Source of the DNA: Acinetobacter sp. ANC 4173
GTDB taxonomy: Bacteria > Pseudomonadota > Gammaproteobacteria > Pseudomonadales > Moraxellaceae
Length of the DNA: 64,000 nucleotides
Reading direction: 5' to 3'
Assembly: GCF_004331255.1 (NCBI RefSeq)
Contig: NZ_SJOF01000009.1
Coordinates: forward strand, 62,001 to 126,000
Shown: one piece after another, positions 1 to 9,539 of the stretch
How the letters are laid out: each line of letters starts with the position of its first letter
Numbering within the stretch: position 1 is the first letter of the stretch
Translations under genes and position numbers: made by a program
The notes under the pieces: model-generated
Seen by the model: the letters and a program-made list of their open reading frames with translations, nothing else
Databases searched by the model: none
What the model was told of the DNA's origin: nothing

Positions 1-1798
1 TCGCGCCTACAGCAATCATGGCTAATGTTGGAATCTGTTTTAAATCATGGATGTTATTGGCATCTTGATAATCAAAACGTAAGCCCAACTCAAAGAAGCG
101 CACACGACTTTGTTGGCGGTTAATATTATATTGCACGCAAGGAATTAAACTTGAAAGCACAGTTGAACGCATGACCGCTAAATCACTTGAAATTGGATTG
201 GCCAATGCCAATGGATTAACCGCTGGATTGAGCTGTTTTTCAAGTTTCAAATCAGCAAAGCTGAAACTAATCGCTTCTTGATAACCCAAAGTCACCAAAG
301 TCTGACGTAATTGTGCAATTTCAAATTGATCTTGATACTTGGCAAGCTGTGCATCAATCACAGGTAAACTGATTTGAATATTGTCATAACCGTGGATACG
401 GGCAACTTCTTCAATTAAGTCTTGATAAATTGCCATATCATAACGGTGTGATGGTGGAACAACAGACCACTGACCTTCCGCTTTAACTGTCACAATACAA
501 CCTAAACGGGTTAATGCATCAGCAATAAATTCACCTTCTACACGATAACCCAACAGTTGATCGACTTGTGCCTGCTTAAGTTCAATCGCTTCGCGCTTAG
601 GCAAAACTTCAGCTTGTTCAGCAACAGTAATCGGACCAAATTCACCACCAGCAAGCTCAGCAATCAATTGTGATGCACGATGCATTGCCAGCATTGGTAA
701 TTCAAAGTCTACACCACGTTCATAGCGCTGCGAAGCATCGGTATGCAAACCAAAACTACGGGCACGACCTGCAATATGTAACGGTGCGAAGAATGCAGAT
801 TCTAAGAAAATTTCAGTCGTTTCATCCGTGACTGAAGAAGATAAACCACCCATGATGCCTGCAATTGCCAATGCTTTTTCAGCATCTGCAATCACCATCA
901 CCTTTTCATTCAGTTCAACTTCTTGTTCATTTAACAGCACCAATTTTTCCGCTGCTGTTGCTTGACGCACGTGAACTGCACCTTGAACCTTTCCGCCATC
1001 AAATGCATGTAATGGTTGACCCAACTCCATCAACACATAGTTGGTAATATCGACCAAAATACTGTGCTGACGCATACCTGAACGCGCAAGCGCACGCTCC
1101 ATCCATTCTGGTGTTGGCGCTTTGGTATTTACGTTTTTGATTACGCGACCTAAATAACGCGGGCAACCTTCTGTAGTGACAACAACTTTTTTCTCATCTG
1201 CAATGGCCGCAGCTACTTCTTTAATCTCTGGCGCAACCGCCGTCATTTGGTTAATGACCGCAATTTCACGCGCAATACCACGAATACTGAAGCAGTCACC
1301 GCGGTTTGGGGTAATACTAATATCAATCACATGATCATCTAAGTCTAGATATTCACGGATATTTACACCAACTGGTGCATCTGCTGGAAGTTCTAAAAGA
1401 CCATCAATTTTATCTTCTAGATCAATTTCCGAAGCACCACACAACATGCCTTGTGACTCAATACCACGCAGCTTGCCTTTTTTAATTTTAAAATCGCCTG
1501 GTAACACTGCACCAATCGTCGCTACAGGAGCCTTCATTCCCACGCGAACATTCGGTGCACCACATACAATTTGCAAAGGCTCACCTGAACCAATATTTAC
1601 GGTAGTGACACGTAAACGGTCGGCATCGGGATGTTGTTCTACGGTAAGTACTTCACCTACCACGACACCCGTAAATGGTTTTGCCGCAGGAGATAAATCA
1701 TCAACTTCGAGACCTAACATGGTCAGTTGGTCAGATAAAGTTTCGCTATCAATGGCTGGGTTGACCCATGTGCGCAACCAATTTTCGCTAATTTTCAT
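1..1798 (-). CDS. pheT: Phenylalanine--tRNA ligase beta subunit (3' end outside window)
   Basis: Beta chain of the alpha2-beta2 cytosolic phenylalanyl-tRNA synthetase, which contributes tRNA binding and editing. About 599 codons of a protein usually near 793 residues are present; the C-terminal part lies beyond base 1. The protein starts MKISENWLRTWVNP, followed by the OB-fold tRNA-binding region (residues about 40-150, with EVLTVEQHPDADRL and IVCGAPNVRVG motifs) typical of PheT. The ATG at 1796-1798 is the family's usual start. It lies 132 nt downstream of pheS on the same strand, so the two are probably cotranscribed, although a repeat-like element sits in the gap. Identification is by family motifs and linkage to pheS. 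Confidence 0.97.
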   Translation of the reverse strand, partial: MKISENWLRTWVNPAIDSETLSDQLTMLGLEVDDLSPAAKPFTGVVVGEVLTVEQHPDADRLRVTTVNIGSGEPLQIVCGAPNVRVGMKAPVATIGAVLPGDFKIKKGKLRGIESQGMLCGASEIDLEDKIDGLLELPADAPVGVNIREYLDLDDHVIDISITPNRGDCFSIRGIAREIAVINQMTAVAPEIKEVAAAIADEKKVVVTTEGCPRYLGRVIKNVNTKAPTPEWMERALARSGMRQHSILVDITNYVLMELGQPLHAFDGGKVQGAVHVRQATAAEKLVLLNEQEVELNEKVMVIADAEKALAIAGIMGGLSSSVTDETTEIFLESAFFAPLHIAGRARSFGLHTDASQRYERGVDFELPMLAMHRASQLIAELAGGEFGPITVAEQAEVLPKREAIELKQAQVDQLLGYRVEGEFIADALTRLGCIVTVKAEGQWSVVPPSHRYDMAIYQDLIEEVARIHGYDNIQISLPVIDAQLAKYQDQFEIAQLRQTLVTLGYQEAISFSFADLKLEKQLNPAVNPLALANPISSDLAVMRSTVLSSLIPCVQYNINRQQSRVRFFELGLRFDYQDANNIHDLKQIPTLAMIAVGA

Positions 1799-1831
1799 TT
1801 TATTAAAAACCTATAAATCTAAATTTTTGAA

Positions 1832-1920
1832 TCCCCCTCTAACTCTCCCCCTTTGAAAAAGCGGAGAACCCAGAGTCATCACGAACAACTCCTCTCCTTA
1901 CAGGAGAGACTGGGAGAGGT
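1832..1920. repeat. Repeat-like pyrimidine-rich element with short hairpin
   Basis: The pheS-pheT gap holds a C/T-rich then G/A-rich block. It includes a 6-bp stem (CTCTCC at 1892-1897 with GGAGAG at 1903-1908) and a nearby GGGAGAGG. A related CCCCCTTTATAAAAGAGGGA-type element occurs at 35874-35904. Such CTCC/GGAG palindromic spacers are common between genes in Acinetobacter (general knowledge). The function here is unknown; it may act as an mRNA hairpin between two cotranscribed genes. Confidence 0.4.
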
Positions 1921-1930
1921 CTAAATCTGT

Positions 1931-2932
<1,002 letters not shown>

Positions 2933-3066
2933 TTAATAATAAGATAAAACCCGATATTCTATCAGTTTTTAACAAGATTGATGCGTTTCCAATTAAGGAA
3001 AATTTGATTAACATCCGAAATTAGAAAAAGTATAAGATAAACCCACTTGCAAAGAGATCAATATCT

Positions 3067-4089
3067 ATGGCCCTCGATCAAATTTGGAAACAACAGCTCA
3101 CGCTCGTCACCTATGGCAATGAATTCCTCAACAAAGAGCTGAGTTTTAATCGTTGGAAACAACATCCTATTTTTGATCAACATCTCTTTGTATTTCGAGA
3201 TCTTATCTCGCAGCATCTATTGGCACAACACTTTCAAATTTGGCTTGAAGGACTCAAAAAACAAGGCACAAAACGCCTAAGTTTACACAGTTCAAATCTG
3301 TTAAATGACGAACAGAATCCAAATACCAACGTCGAACTGCTGCCTTTCGCACACTTTATTGTCAGCCACGAAGCCAATAAAAAAATAGCCTGGATTTTTG
3401 GTAAAGAATTGGCAGAATGGTATAACGCAGATAATGATTTTGAAGTCCCAGCTACACAGCAAAATCCCTTACGTCACGAAACCTTCTGGCGTTTTGAACT
3501 CAATTCCAAACTCGCCAAACGTATTGATGCAGATTTACAACCGCCAAATTGGGATGATATTCAAAGCTACACACAAACCGAATTATTCAATAGCCCCTTA
3601 ATACAAGGTTTTGTCGAGCCTACACAGTCAAACTTACCGTATTTTGGCTATGTTGCAAAAACAAATACTGAAAATGAATTAGATCCCCAAAAGCTTGCTT
3701 TAATCCCTACGGATTATGCTGCTGATTTTGCACATAAATCCCTCTATAGACTTGAGGCGTTAAATTATTATATCCAGAATAAATTACAACATCCTCAACA
3801 TGAAGATGGCTCCCTACTCAGTGCTGATGAGCAACTTAACCTACGCCATTTTTCGCAAAAACTTGAAGATCTTCAAGCCAAATTTATTGTGAAAGTTGCC
3901 AACCACTATCAAACAGCGCAACTGACTTCAATCGCAGTAAATAATCCATTGGAAGGTGCCGCTGTTACAACCGCAACATCCACTCCTTCTACCTCACACC
4001 ACCCTCATAAAATTGGTTCTTCTGCCGTATTCAAGCTCATCCTAATTACCGTCATTATTTGTATTGTGGCTTATTATTTTGGTTTATAA
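3067..4089 (+). CDS. Conserved hypothetical protein with C-terminal membrane anchor
   Basis: I do not recognise a named family. The 340-residue protein has no signal peptide, a mostly helical soluble body, a low-complexity Thr/Ser/His linker around residues 300-317 and one hydrophobic segment at the extreme C terminus (about 322-338, rich in I/V/L). This suggests a tail-anchored inner-membrane protein facing the cytoplasm. It is divergent from pheS, monocistronic and followed by a strong hairpin terminator. Base composition matches its neighbours. Probably a genus-level conserved gene; the function cannot be assigned. Confidence 0.8.
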   Translation: MALDQIWKQQLTLVTYGNEFLNKELSFNRWKQHPIFDQHLFVFRDLISQHLLAQHFQIWLEGLKKQGTKRLSLHSSNLLNDEQNPNTNVELLPFAHFIVSHEANKKIAWIFGKELAEWYNADNDFEVPATQQNPLRHETFWRFELNSKLAKRIDADLQPPNWDDIQSYTQTELFNSPLIQGFVEPTQSNLPYFGYVAKTNTENELDPQKLALIPTDYAADFAHKSLYRLEALNYYIQNKLQHPQHEDGSLLSADEQLNLRHFSQKLEDLQAKFIVKVANHYQTAQLTSIAVNNPLEGAAVTTATSTPSTSHHPHKIGSSAVFKLILITVIICIVAYYFGL

Positions 4090-4094
4090 AGAGC

Positions 4095-4126
4095 AAAAGA
4101 AAGCCACACAATTGTGGCTTTCTTGG
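4095..4126. terminator. Bidirectional Rho-independent terminator
   Basis: An 11-bp perfect stem (4098-4108 with 4113-4123) around a CAAT loop, flanked by A-rich and T-rich ends, lies between the convergent genes ending at 4089 and 4199. It can stop transcription in either direction. Confidence 0.85.
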
Positions 4127-4198
4127 ATTGATTTCAATATAACGTGCATAAGTACTGTATATTTTTGATTTTTCAAAAACATATTTTAATAAACAATA

Positions 4199-4411
4199 TT
4201 AAGATGTAATTAACAAATTAAATGGCCGTATCTCAATGCGCACTTGATGTTTATCGGCATGCTGATTGATATAATGCTGCACAGCAACAACTTCCCCTTC
4301 TAATTCTGCGTCTGGCCCATACATAATTTTAACCGATTCGCCAATTCTTGGAATCATTTCCAGCTTTACAGTGATCCGCGCTTGATTCACACCCACAATT
4401 TCTGCAAGCAT
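4199..4411 (-). CDS. Conserved hypothetical protein, 70 aa
   Basis: Small, beta-strand-rich cytoplasmic protein starting MLAEIVGVNQARITVKLEM. It has a GESVKIMYGP turn and an EGEVVAVQHYI strand, reminiscent of small beta-barrel folds, but no named family is recognised. ATG at 4409-4411 is preceded by AAGGAAT at good spacing. It lies between a terminator shared with the upstream plus-strand gene and the rplT terminator, so it is its own transcription unit on the minus strand. Confidence 0.65.
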   Translation of the reverse strand: MLAEIVGVNQARITVKLEMIPRIGESVKIMYGPDAELEGEVVAVQHYINQHADKHQVRIEIRPFNLLITS

Positions 4412-4525
4412 TGGCCTATTCCTTTTTATAATGACTTATTTTTATTAGGCGACTAAGTCTGATTCATTTAAAGATAAATTATGTAACACCACTCAAATTT
4501 TATGCTTTAACAAAACGTAGGCCAT

Positions 4526-4554
4526 AAAAAAGACCGCATAAAGCGGTCTTTTTT
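4526..4554 (-). terminator. Terminator of rpmI-rplT
   Basis: Stem AAAAAAGACCGC (4526-4537) pairs with GCGGTCTTTTTT (4543-4554) around a 5-nt loop. It lies 18 nt past the rplT stop, with a T-tract in the minus-strand transcript. Confidence 0.9.
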
Positions 4555-4571
4555 AAATCATCGGAAGATGA

Positions 4572-4931
4572 TTAAGCAGCTAATGCGCCTTTAGCTTTTT
4601 CAGCTAAAGCAGCAAATGCAACTGCATCATGCATAGCGATGTCAGCAAGTACGCGACGGTCGATGATCACTTGAGCTTTTTTCAAGCCATCGATCATACG
4701 GCTGTAAGACAAACCGTTTAGACGAGCACCAGCATTGATACGCGCAATCCATAGAGCACGGAATTGACGTTTCTTCTGACGACGGTCACGGTAAGCGTAT
4801 TGACCCGCTTTGATTACTGCTTGGAACGCTACGCGATATACGCGTGAACGAGCGCCGTAGTAACCTTTAGCACGAGCAAGAATTTTTTTATGACGGCGAT
4901 GAGCCTGTACACCACGTTTTACACGAGCCAT
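4572..4931 (-). CDS. rplT: 50S ribosomal protein L20
   Basis: A 119-residue, very basic protein starting [16 protein letters not shown], with the L20 signature [16 protein letters not shown] in the middle. It is needed for early assembly of the 50S subunit. AAGGAG lies 8 nt before the ATG. It lies 11 nt behind rpmI, so the two form a dicistron. In E. coli, L20 represses this operon by binding its leader; no such site was identified here. Confidence 0.99.
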   Translation of the reverse strand: MARVKRGVQAHRRHKKILARAKGYYGARSRVYRVAFQAVIKAGQYAYRDRRQKKRQFRALWIARINAGARLNGLSYSRMIDGLKKAQVIIDRRVLADIAMHDAVAFAALAEKAKGALAA

Positions 4932-4942
4932 TTATAATCTCC

Positions 4943-5137
4943 TTAGATGTATGGGCACATACGACGAACTGAAGCAACGTCACTCACGTGAACCATTACA
5001 CAGCCGCGCAATTGACGAATACGCTTAGCAGATTTTTTGGTCAAAATGTGGCGTTTGAACGCTTGTTTACGCTTGAAACCGTTAGCAGTCGCTTTAAAGC
5101 GTTTAGCTGCACCACGGCGAGTTTTCATCTTAGGCAT
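4943..5137 (-). CDS. rpmI: 50S ribosomal protein L35
   Basis: A 64-residue basic protein starting [20 protein letters not shown], the characteristic L35 N terminus, with a Lys/Arg-rich C-terminal half. An AGAGG ribosome-binding site precedes the ATG. It is the first gene of rpmI-rplT. Instead of following infC directly as in many Gammaproteobacteria, it is separated from infC by about 4.6 kb and has its own upstream region (5138-5357) shared with a divergent MFS gene. Confidence 0.98.
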   Translation of the reverse strand: MPKMKTRRGAAKRFKATANGFKRKQAFKRHILTKKSAKRIRQLRGCVMVHVSDVASVRRMCPYI

Positions 5138-5357
5138 AACAACCTCTTTTGAACACCTGTTCGGAACGTTTGCACCATTGCAAAACGACCTGCAGGTAAG
5201 GGAGCGAGTATTCTAATCGAACTCTGCCTAAAACAAAAGTAAATAATGCGCAAAAAAGGAAGCTTAGTCTATTTCCTGATAAGCTTTAAGCGATGATTTT
5301 ATAACCTAGACTTAGTCCAAGCCGTATAATGCCTCATCCTTTCAATACTGTACCGCC

Positions 5358-6611
5358 ATGAACGCTACGCAGGATGCTTTTGCCGCACTCCGATACCGAG
5401 ACTTCTCTATAGTTACACTCAATCAATTTTGTCTTACTCTCGCCATTCTTATTCAAGAAATTATTGTGGCATATTCGCTGTATAAGATTACCAAAGATCC
5501 GCTCACACTCGGTTTAATTGGGCTTGCCGAAGCGATTCCATTTATTGCCCTTTCACTATGGGGCGGTTATTTTGCCGATCGCTTTAACAAACAAAGCATT
5601 ATGAAAATTTGCCTATGCTTTGCAGTACCACTTCCACTGCTTTTATGGGGGTTATTTCATGCATTTGGATTAGGGCACATTGGTGTCACCAGTTTATCTT
5701 TAGGCATTTATGCCGTGATTTTTGCTTTAGGTACGATTCGTGGATTTTACAATCCTTCAGCCACCTCATTAAAACCCTTTTTAATTCCACGCGAGTTATA
5801 TGCCAATGGGGCCACATGGACCACAATTGGCTGGCAAAGTGGCGTTATCTTAGGTCCAATGTTGGGCGGGTTTATGCTTGCATTTCTGGGACGAGAAACC
5901 AGTTTACTCAGTGTTGCCGTATTGCTGAGCCTCTGTTTTATCCTGATTAACTTATTACAAAAACGCAACTTCCCAAGTATTGAAACCGAGAACTTATGGG
6001 CAAGCTTAGGCGATGGATTTCGTTTTATTTGCGACACCAAAATTGTCTTATGGGCGATTTCACTCGATTTGGTTTCTGTTTTATTTGGTGGTGTAATTGC
6101 TCTCCTTCCTATTTTTGCCGAAGACATCTTAAAAACAGGTCCTGAAGGTCTAGGCTATTTACGTGCTGCACCCTCTATCGGCGCACTCATCACCATGATT
6201 GCTCTGACCCGATTTCCACCTACACGCAATGCTTGGCGCAACATGTTACTCGCTGTGGCTGGATTTGGTTTTTTCACGCTCGTCTTTGCTTTTTCCAGTC
6301 ATGTCTGGCTGTCCTTGTTTGCTTTAGCCATGACAGGTGCCTGTGACAGTATTTCGGTCGTGGTACGTCAAACCATCTTACAAATTTATCCACCCGAAAA
6401 TATGCGTGGGCGCGTTGCGGCAGTAAACGGTATGTTTGTATCCAGTAGTAATGAATTAGGTGCTTTTGAATCTGGGCTTGCAGCCAAATATATGGGCACC
6501 ATTATGGCAACGGTGTTTGGCGGTTGTATGACCATGCTTGTGGTCGGACTGAGTTGGTTGAAAACTTCCGATTTATTTGGCGTCGATATTACTCAAGGAA
6601 AAGACCAATAA
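5358..6611 (+). CDS. MFS transporter, EntS/DHA3-like
   Basis: A 417-residue inner-membrane protein with about 12 hydrophobic segments. Loop 2-3 carries the MFS motif GGYFADRFNKQSIM, and the mid-protein segment RGFYNPSATSLKP resembles the EntS/MFS_3 group, whose members export siderophores or drugs. The C-terminal half has the conserved NMRGRVAAVNGMF-type segment of that group. No siderophore biosynthesis genes are nearby, so the substrate is unknown. It is monocistronic, divergent from rpmI, and inserted between the infC and rpmI parts of the ancestral translation operon. Confidence 0.85.
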   Translation: MNATQDAFAALRYRDFSIVTLNQFCLTLAILIQEIIVAYSLYKITKDPLTLGLIGLAEAIPFIALSLWGGYFADRFNKQSIMKICLCFAVPLPLLLWGLFHAFGLGHIGVTSLSLGIYAVIFALGTIRGFYNPSATSLKPFLIPRELYANGATWTTIGWQSGVILGPMLGGFMLAFLGRETSLLSVAVLLSLCFILINLLQKRNFPSIETENLWASLGDGFRFICDTKIVLWAISLDLVSVLFGGVIALLPIFAEDILKTGPEGLGYLRAAPSIGALITMIALTRFPPTRNAWRNMLLAVAGFGFFTLVFAFSSHVWLSLFALAMTGACDSISVVVRQTILQIYPPENMRGRVAAVNGMFVSSSNELGAFESGLAAKYMGTIMATVFGGCMTMLVVGLSWLKTSDLFGVDITQGKDQ

Positions 6612-6629
6612 AACATGAATTTAGACTTG

Positions 6630-6657
6630 CCAGTATTTTCAAATCAGGAAATACTGG
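6630..6657. repeat. Inverted repeat downstream of MFS gene
   Basis: CCAGTATTT (6630-6638) and AAATACTGG (6649-6657) form a 9-bp stem with a 10-nt loop, 19 nt after the MFS stop. No T-tract follows, so it may be a weak terminator or a protein-binding site for the gene starting at 6717. Confidence 0.4.
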
Positions 6658-6716
6658 GCGACAATTCAGCCACCATTATGCATGAGCATTCTTGAACGAA
6701 TGTCGTCTCTGATCTT

Positions 6717-7454
6717 ATGAAACAACTGATTTGTTTTTCCTTGATTCTTAGTTTTCCTTTTGTACATAGCTACAGTGCAGAGAAAGCCAGTACCTCACAA
6801 TTGGCGGTACAAAAAAGCACTGCACTGCCCGCCCATTTAACCACACGTATTCAATGGACGACTTTCCCCCAGCCGCAATACAATCATGACGATTTAAAAG
6901 GACAAAATCGTGCGGCAATCTTGCGTATTTATGCTGATGAAACAGGAAAAATTACCCAAGCCAGTGTTCAAGAAAGTACGGGCCTAAAAAACTTAGATGA
7001 AATTTTACTTCAAGCTGTACGTCAAGCTCATGTTCAGCCGTATAAAGTCGAAGATACTACGCTGCCGGTTATTGGCTATCAAACCTTTAGTTTAAATCTA
7101 GAGCAAGACCCATCTGAGTGCAATTACAGCTTTAATTCTAAAAACTGGATGGCACAGCAGCAGCAACAAAAAGTTAAATTTTACTATACAGCCCAACCCC
7201 AACTTGAACTCAATCGTGATGATCTAAATCAACATGATCGTAAGATCAAGTTTGGCTTTAAAGTGGACAAACACGGCGCGGTCAAAAAAGTAAAAATTAA
7301 TCAAGGCTCTGGCATTTATGCACTCGACCAAAATATTGTACAAGCCATTTCCAAAAGCCAAATTACAGTGAAGCGCACCGCAAGTACTTTATGGCTTTAT
7401 AAAAAATCTAGCTTTAAAGATGAAATTCAATTCAAACTCAACCAATGCTCATAA
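6717..7454 (+). CDS. Secreted protein with two TonB C-terminal domains
   Basis: The 245-residue product has an N-terminal signal peptide (hydrophobic residues about 4-18). Two TonB_C-like modules follow at about residues 46-128 and 153-235. Each has a PQPQYN/AQPQLELN entry, a VxVxxxGxVxxxxVxxSTG/GSG core and a following helix (LDEILLQAVRQA, LDQNIVQAISKS). A canonical TonB has one such domain behind a cytoplasmic anchor and a Pro-rich linker; both are missing here and there are no exbB/exbD genes nearby. It is therefore a periplasmic or cell-envelope relative and not a classical energy transducer. The start codon has a weak ribosome-binding site. A strong terminator follows. Confidence 0.75.
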   Translation: MKQLICFSLILSFPFVHSYSAEKASTSQLAVQKSTALPAHLTTRIQWTTFPQPQYNHDDLKGQNRAAILRIYADETGKITQASVQESTGLKNLDEILLQAVRQAHVQPYKVEDTTLPVIGYQTFSLNLEQDPSECNYSFNSKNWMAQQQQQKVKFYYTAQPQLELNRDDLNQHDRKIKFGFKVDKHGAVKKVKINQGSGIYALDQNIVQAISKSQITVKRTASTLWLYKKSSFKDEIQFKLNQCS

Positions 7455-7461
7455 GTAAGCT

Positions 7462-7494
7462 ATAGGGAGGACATGTTTTCCTCCCTATCTTTTT
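7462..7494 (+). terminator. Terminator after TonB-C gene
   Basis: ATAGGGAGG (7462-7470) pairs with CCTCCCTAT (7480-7488), followed by CTTTTT. It starts 8 nt after the stop of the plus-strand gene. Confidence 0.9.
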
Positions 7495-7517
7495 AATAGC
7501 TAAAACAGCCTTTCCAA

Positions 7518-7946
7518 TTAGAACCATCCTAGAAAAACAAGATAAAGTACAAGATAACGCCCAGTTTTCGCTATGCACACCATCAACAAAAAACGCAGAA
7601 AATTTTCTTTGAGCAAACCTGCAATCAAGGTAATGGGATCTCCAATAATAGGCACCCAACTCAACAATAATGACCAAAAACCATATTTTTGATAAATTCG
7701 TTGTGCTTGCAGCATTTTCTGTTCCGAAACAGGAAACCATTTTTTATGCTTGTAGTGTTCAATCTTAAAGCCCAAATACCAATTGACACATGAGCCTAAA
7801 ATATTACCGATACTGGCTACTGCTATCAGCAATCCAGCGGAATAACTGCCATTTGCCAATAATCCCAATAATACAGCCTCAGATTGCAAAGGCAGTAAAG
7901 TGGCGGCACCAAAAGCGGAAAGGAATAAAAGCCCTAAAGTCCACAT
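7518..7946 (-). CDS. YqaA/DedA-family (SNARE-associated) membrane protein
   Basis: A 142-residue inner-membrane protein with three or four hydrophobic segments. It has the family's GNILGSCVNWYLGF segment and the re-entrant region YGFWSLLLSWVPIIGDPITLIAG. The DedA superfamily contains lipid flippases and transporters; the specific role of YqaA proteins is unsettled. It lies 4 nt downstream of another small membrane protein on the same strand, indicating cotranscription and probably translational coupling. Confidence 0.85.
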   Translation of the reverse strand: MWTLGLLFLSAFGAATLLPLQSEAVLLGLLANGSYSAGLLIAVASIGNILGSCVNWYLGFKIEHYKHKKWFPVSEQKMLQAQRIYQKYGFWSLLLSWVPIIGDPITLIAGLLKENFLRFLLMVCIAKTGRYLVLYLVFLGWF

Positions 7947-7950
7947 GATG

Positions 7951-8241
7951 TTATGAAGACAAACCTAACTTTTTCTTTGTCCCAAAATATTCATAACCTG
8001 ACCAAATTAATGAGAGTACCAATAATAAGCGACGCGCTACAGTGTATTTATCTGCAATCGGTTCAATAGCAGCTCGCAATAGTGCTTGGTCCTTGCTATT
8101 GAGCAACTCAACAATTTTTTGAACATGTACGGCTTCTGCGACGAATAACATACAACATCCTACAATTCCCACAATAATACTGATATAAATTCTAGGATTT
8201 GCTTCAATAATTCGAGTTAAATTTAAAAAAAATGCTTTCAT
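7951..8241 (-). CDS. Small membrane protein, unknown function
   Basis: A 96-residue protein with one clear transmembrane segment (about residues 18-38, ISIIVGIVGCCMLFVAEAV) and a second weakly hydrophobic stretch near LLLVLSLIWSGYEYF. It ends KKKLGLSS. An in-frame GTG lies immediately upstream of the ATG at 8239-8241; the ATG is preferred because TAGG lies a few nt upstream. It overlaps nothing and sits 4 nt before the YqaA-type gene, so the pair forms an operon. No known family is recognised. Confidence 0.65.
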   Translation of the reverse strand: MKAFFLNLTRIIEANPRIYISIIVGIVGCCMLFVAEAVHVQKIVELLNSKDQALLRAAIEPIADKYTVARRLLLVLSLIWSGYEYFGTKKKLGLSS

Positions 8242-8247
8242 CACAAC

Positions 8248-8403
8248 CTACTGATTTCCAAGTTTGAAAATCACAAAAAATGCTGGGGAAGGAGCAGATA
8301 TTAACATACTGAGGGACTCAACCTGAGAAAGGATATCCCCCATCAACAGCACAATCACAAAATCGAGAAATGGTGTGTAGATGAATGAGACCAATATCAG
8401 CAA
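8248..8403 (-). CDS. Possible very small membrane-peptide ORF or remnant
   Basis: A minus-strand open frame with a TTG at 8401-8403 and a stop at 8248-8250 gives about 51 residues. It contains two hydrophobic stretches (LLILVSFIYTPFLDFVIVLL; MLISAPSPAFFVIF). Its stop lies just upstream of the next gene's ATG, as in coupled operons. No good ribosome-binding site is visible at the TTG; an internal ATG at 8341-8343 would give 31 residues. It may be noise or a decayed gene end. Confidence 0.2.
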   Translation of the reverse strand: MLILVSFIYTPFLDFVIVLLMGDILSQVESLSMLISAPSPAFFVIFKLGNQ

Positions 8404-8491
8404 GAAATGAAATTAAAATACCCTGAAGCTTCTCAAAAGTTTTTAAAATCCAATTTGTTTATCCTGAAAAACAGATCATGAGGTACCTTAA

Positions 8492-8925
8492 TTGCTACAA
8501 CTGTACTTAGAAAGTAATCAACGCCTGCTCTTTAACCTTTCTCAAGAACTTCAAAATCTGTAAAAATTCTTTTAGATAGATTTCAACCTTATCGGAAAAT
8601 TTTCATCAAAAATTCTTTTATGCCACCTATTAAAGACAATCAATTTGAAGGATTTCGAAAGATTCGAAATACGTTTACACATAGTTTCAAGAATATAAAT
8701 TTCAATACGCAATCAATGAAGGGCTTAATGAATGGCAATCTCATTGAAACCACACACCCGCGTGAACTATTTCATAACTGGCTCATCAATCTAGAAAGTG
8801 GCTTACTCTATCGCTCAAAACAGGTACTAGAAGAGCCTTGTAAATCGAAAACATCTAAAGTAAGCCATTTAAAAATATCGTTTTATGGAGCTAGATCGCT
8901 TTTAACTCACTACCAGAGACTTTAA
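8492..8925 (+). pseudogene. Frameshifted remnant of a helical regulator-like protein
   Basis: Frame A (8492-8563) reads LYLESNQRLLFNLSQELQNL and then stops. A second frame is open from 8536 through an ATG at 8620 to a stop at 8925 and includes NQFEGFRKIRNTFTHSF and HPRELFHNWLINLESGLL. The RKIRN-x-FTH motif recalls the (L)RxIRNxFAH core of MltR/DUF4145-type proteins. Joined by a frameshift, the two frames give a plausible single protein. The 101-codon downstream part could instead be a short functional gene. The 3' end overlaps the convergent transferase gene by 4 nt. Confidence 0.3.
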
Positions 8926-9539
8926 ACTTTAATTGCCAAAGCCTTTTGCACAGCTGGACGTGCTGTCAAGCGCTCAACATATTCCTTCACATAAGGATAA
9001 TCTTCTAGCTGAATCTGCTGCCATTCGTAACGCAGAATCCACGGTAAAATCGCCATGTCTGCAATCGAATATTCCCCAGCCACATATTTTTGACCGATCA
9101 ACTGCTGATTTAATACCGCATATAAACGCTTGGTTTCATTCACATAACGCTCGGTTGCATACGGAATTCGTTCAGGTGCAAAGCGACTAAAATGATGATT
9201 TTGCCCTAACATTGGCCCTAAACCACCCATTTGCCACATTAACCACTGCTCCACTTCAACGCGCTCTTGTTCATCCGTTGGATAATACAATCCTGTTTTA
9301 CGACCCAAGTATTGTAAAATTGCCCCAGATTCAAATACCGATATAGGTTCACCCTTCGGCCCATTTTGATCTACGATGGCAGGAATTTTATTGTTTGGCG
9401 AGATACGTAAAAAATCAGGTTGAAATTGATCATTTTCTAAAATATTGACTGGAAAAATTTGATATTCCAAGCCCATTTCTTCTAAAGCAATCGTAATTTT
9501 ATGACCGTTGGGCGTCCCCCAATAATACAAATCGATCAT
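8922..9539 (-). CDS. Glutathione S-transferase, YfcG-like (Nu class)
   Basis: A 205-residue soluble thiol-transferase. The thioredoxin-like N-terminal domain starts MIDLYYWGTPNGHKI, with the TPNGHK motif that in E. coli YfcG supplies the Thr/Asn residues contacting glutathione. The cis-Pro NNKIPAI and the VFESGAIL glutathione-binding loop are present, as is the helical domain motif MGGLGPMLGQNHHF, typical of YfcG/YghU. This group acts mainly as disulfide-bond reductases and peroxidases. AAAGGA precedes the ATG. It is a single gene between convergent and minus-strand neighbours. Confidence 0.88.
   Translation of the reverse strand: MIDLYYWGTPNGHKITIALEEMGLEYQIFPVNILENDQFQPDFLRISPNNKIPAIVDQNGPKGEPISVFESGAILQYLGRKTGLYYPTDEQERVEVEQWLMWQMGGLGPMLGQNHHFSRFAPERIPYATERYVNETKRLYAVLNQQLIGQKYVAGEYSIADMAILPWILRYEWQQIQLEDYPYVKEYVERLTARPAVQKALAIKV

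Noticed and set aside
1446..1856. 136-codon plus-strand open frame
   Set aside because: Lies antisense inside pheT, which has clear protein motifs; codon use is that of a reverse-complement shadow.
6630..6657. Terminator for the MFS gene
   Set aside because: Stem present but no T-tract; listed only as an inverted repeat.
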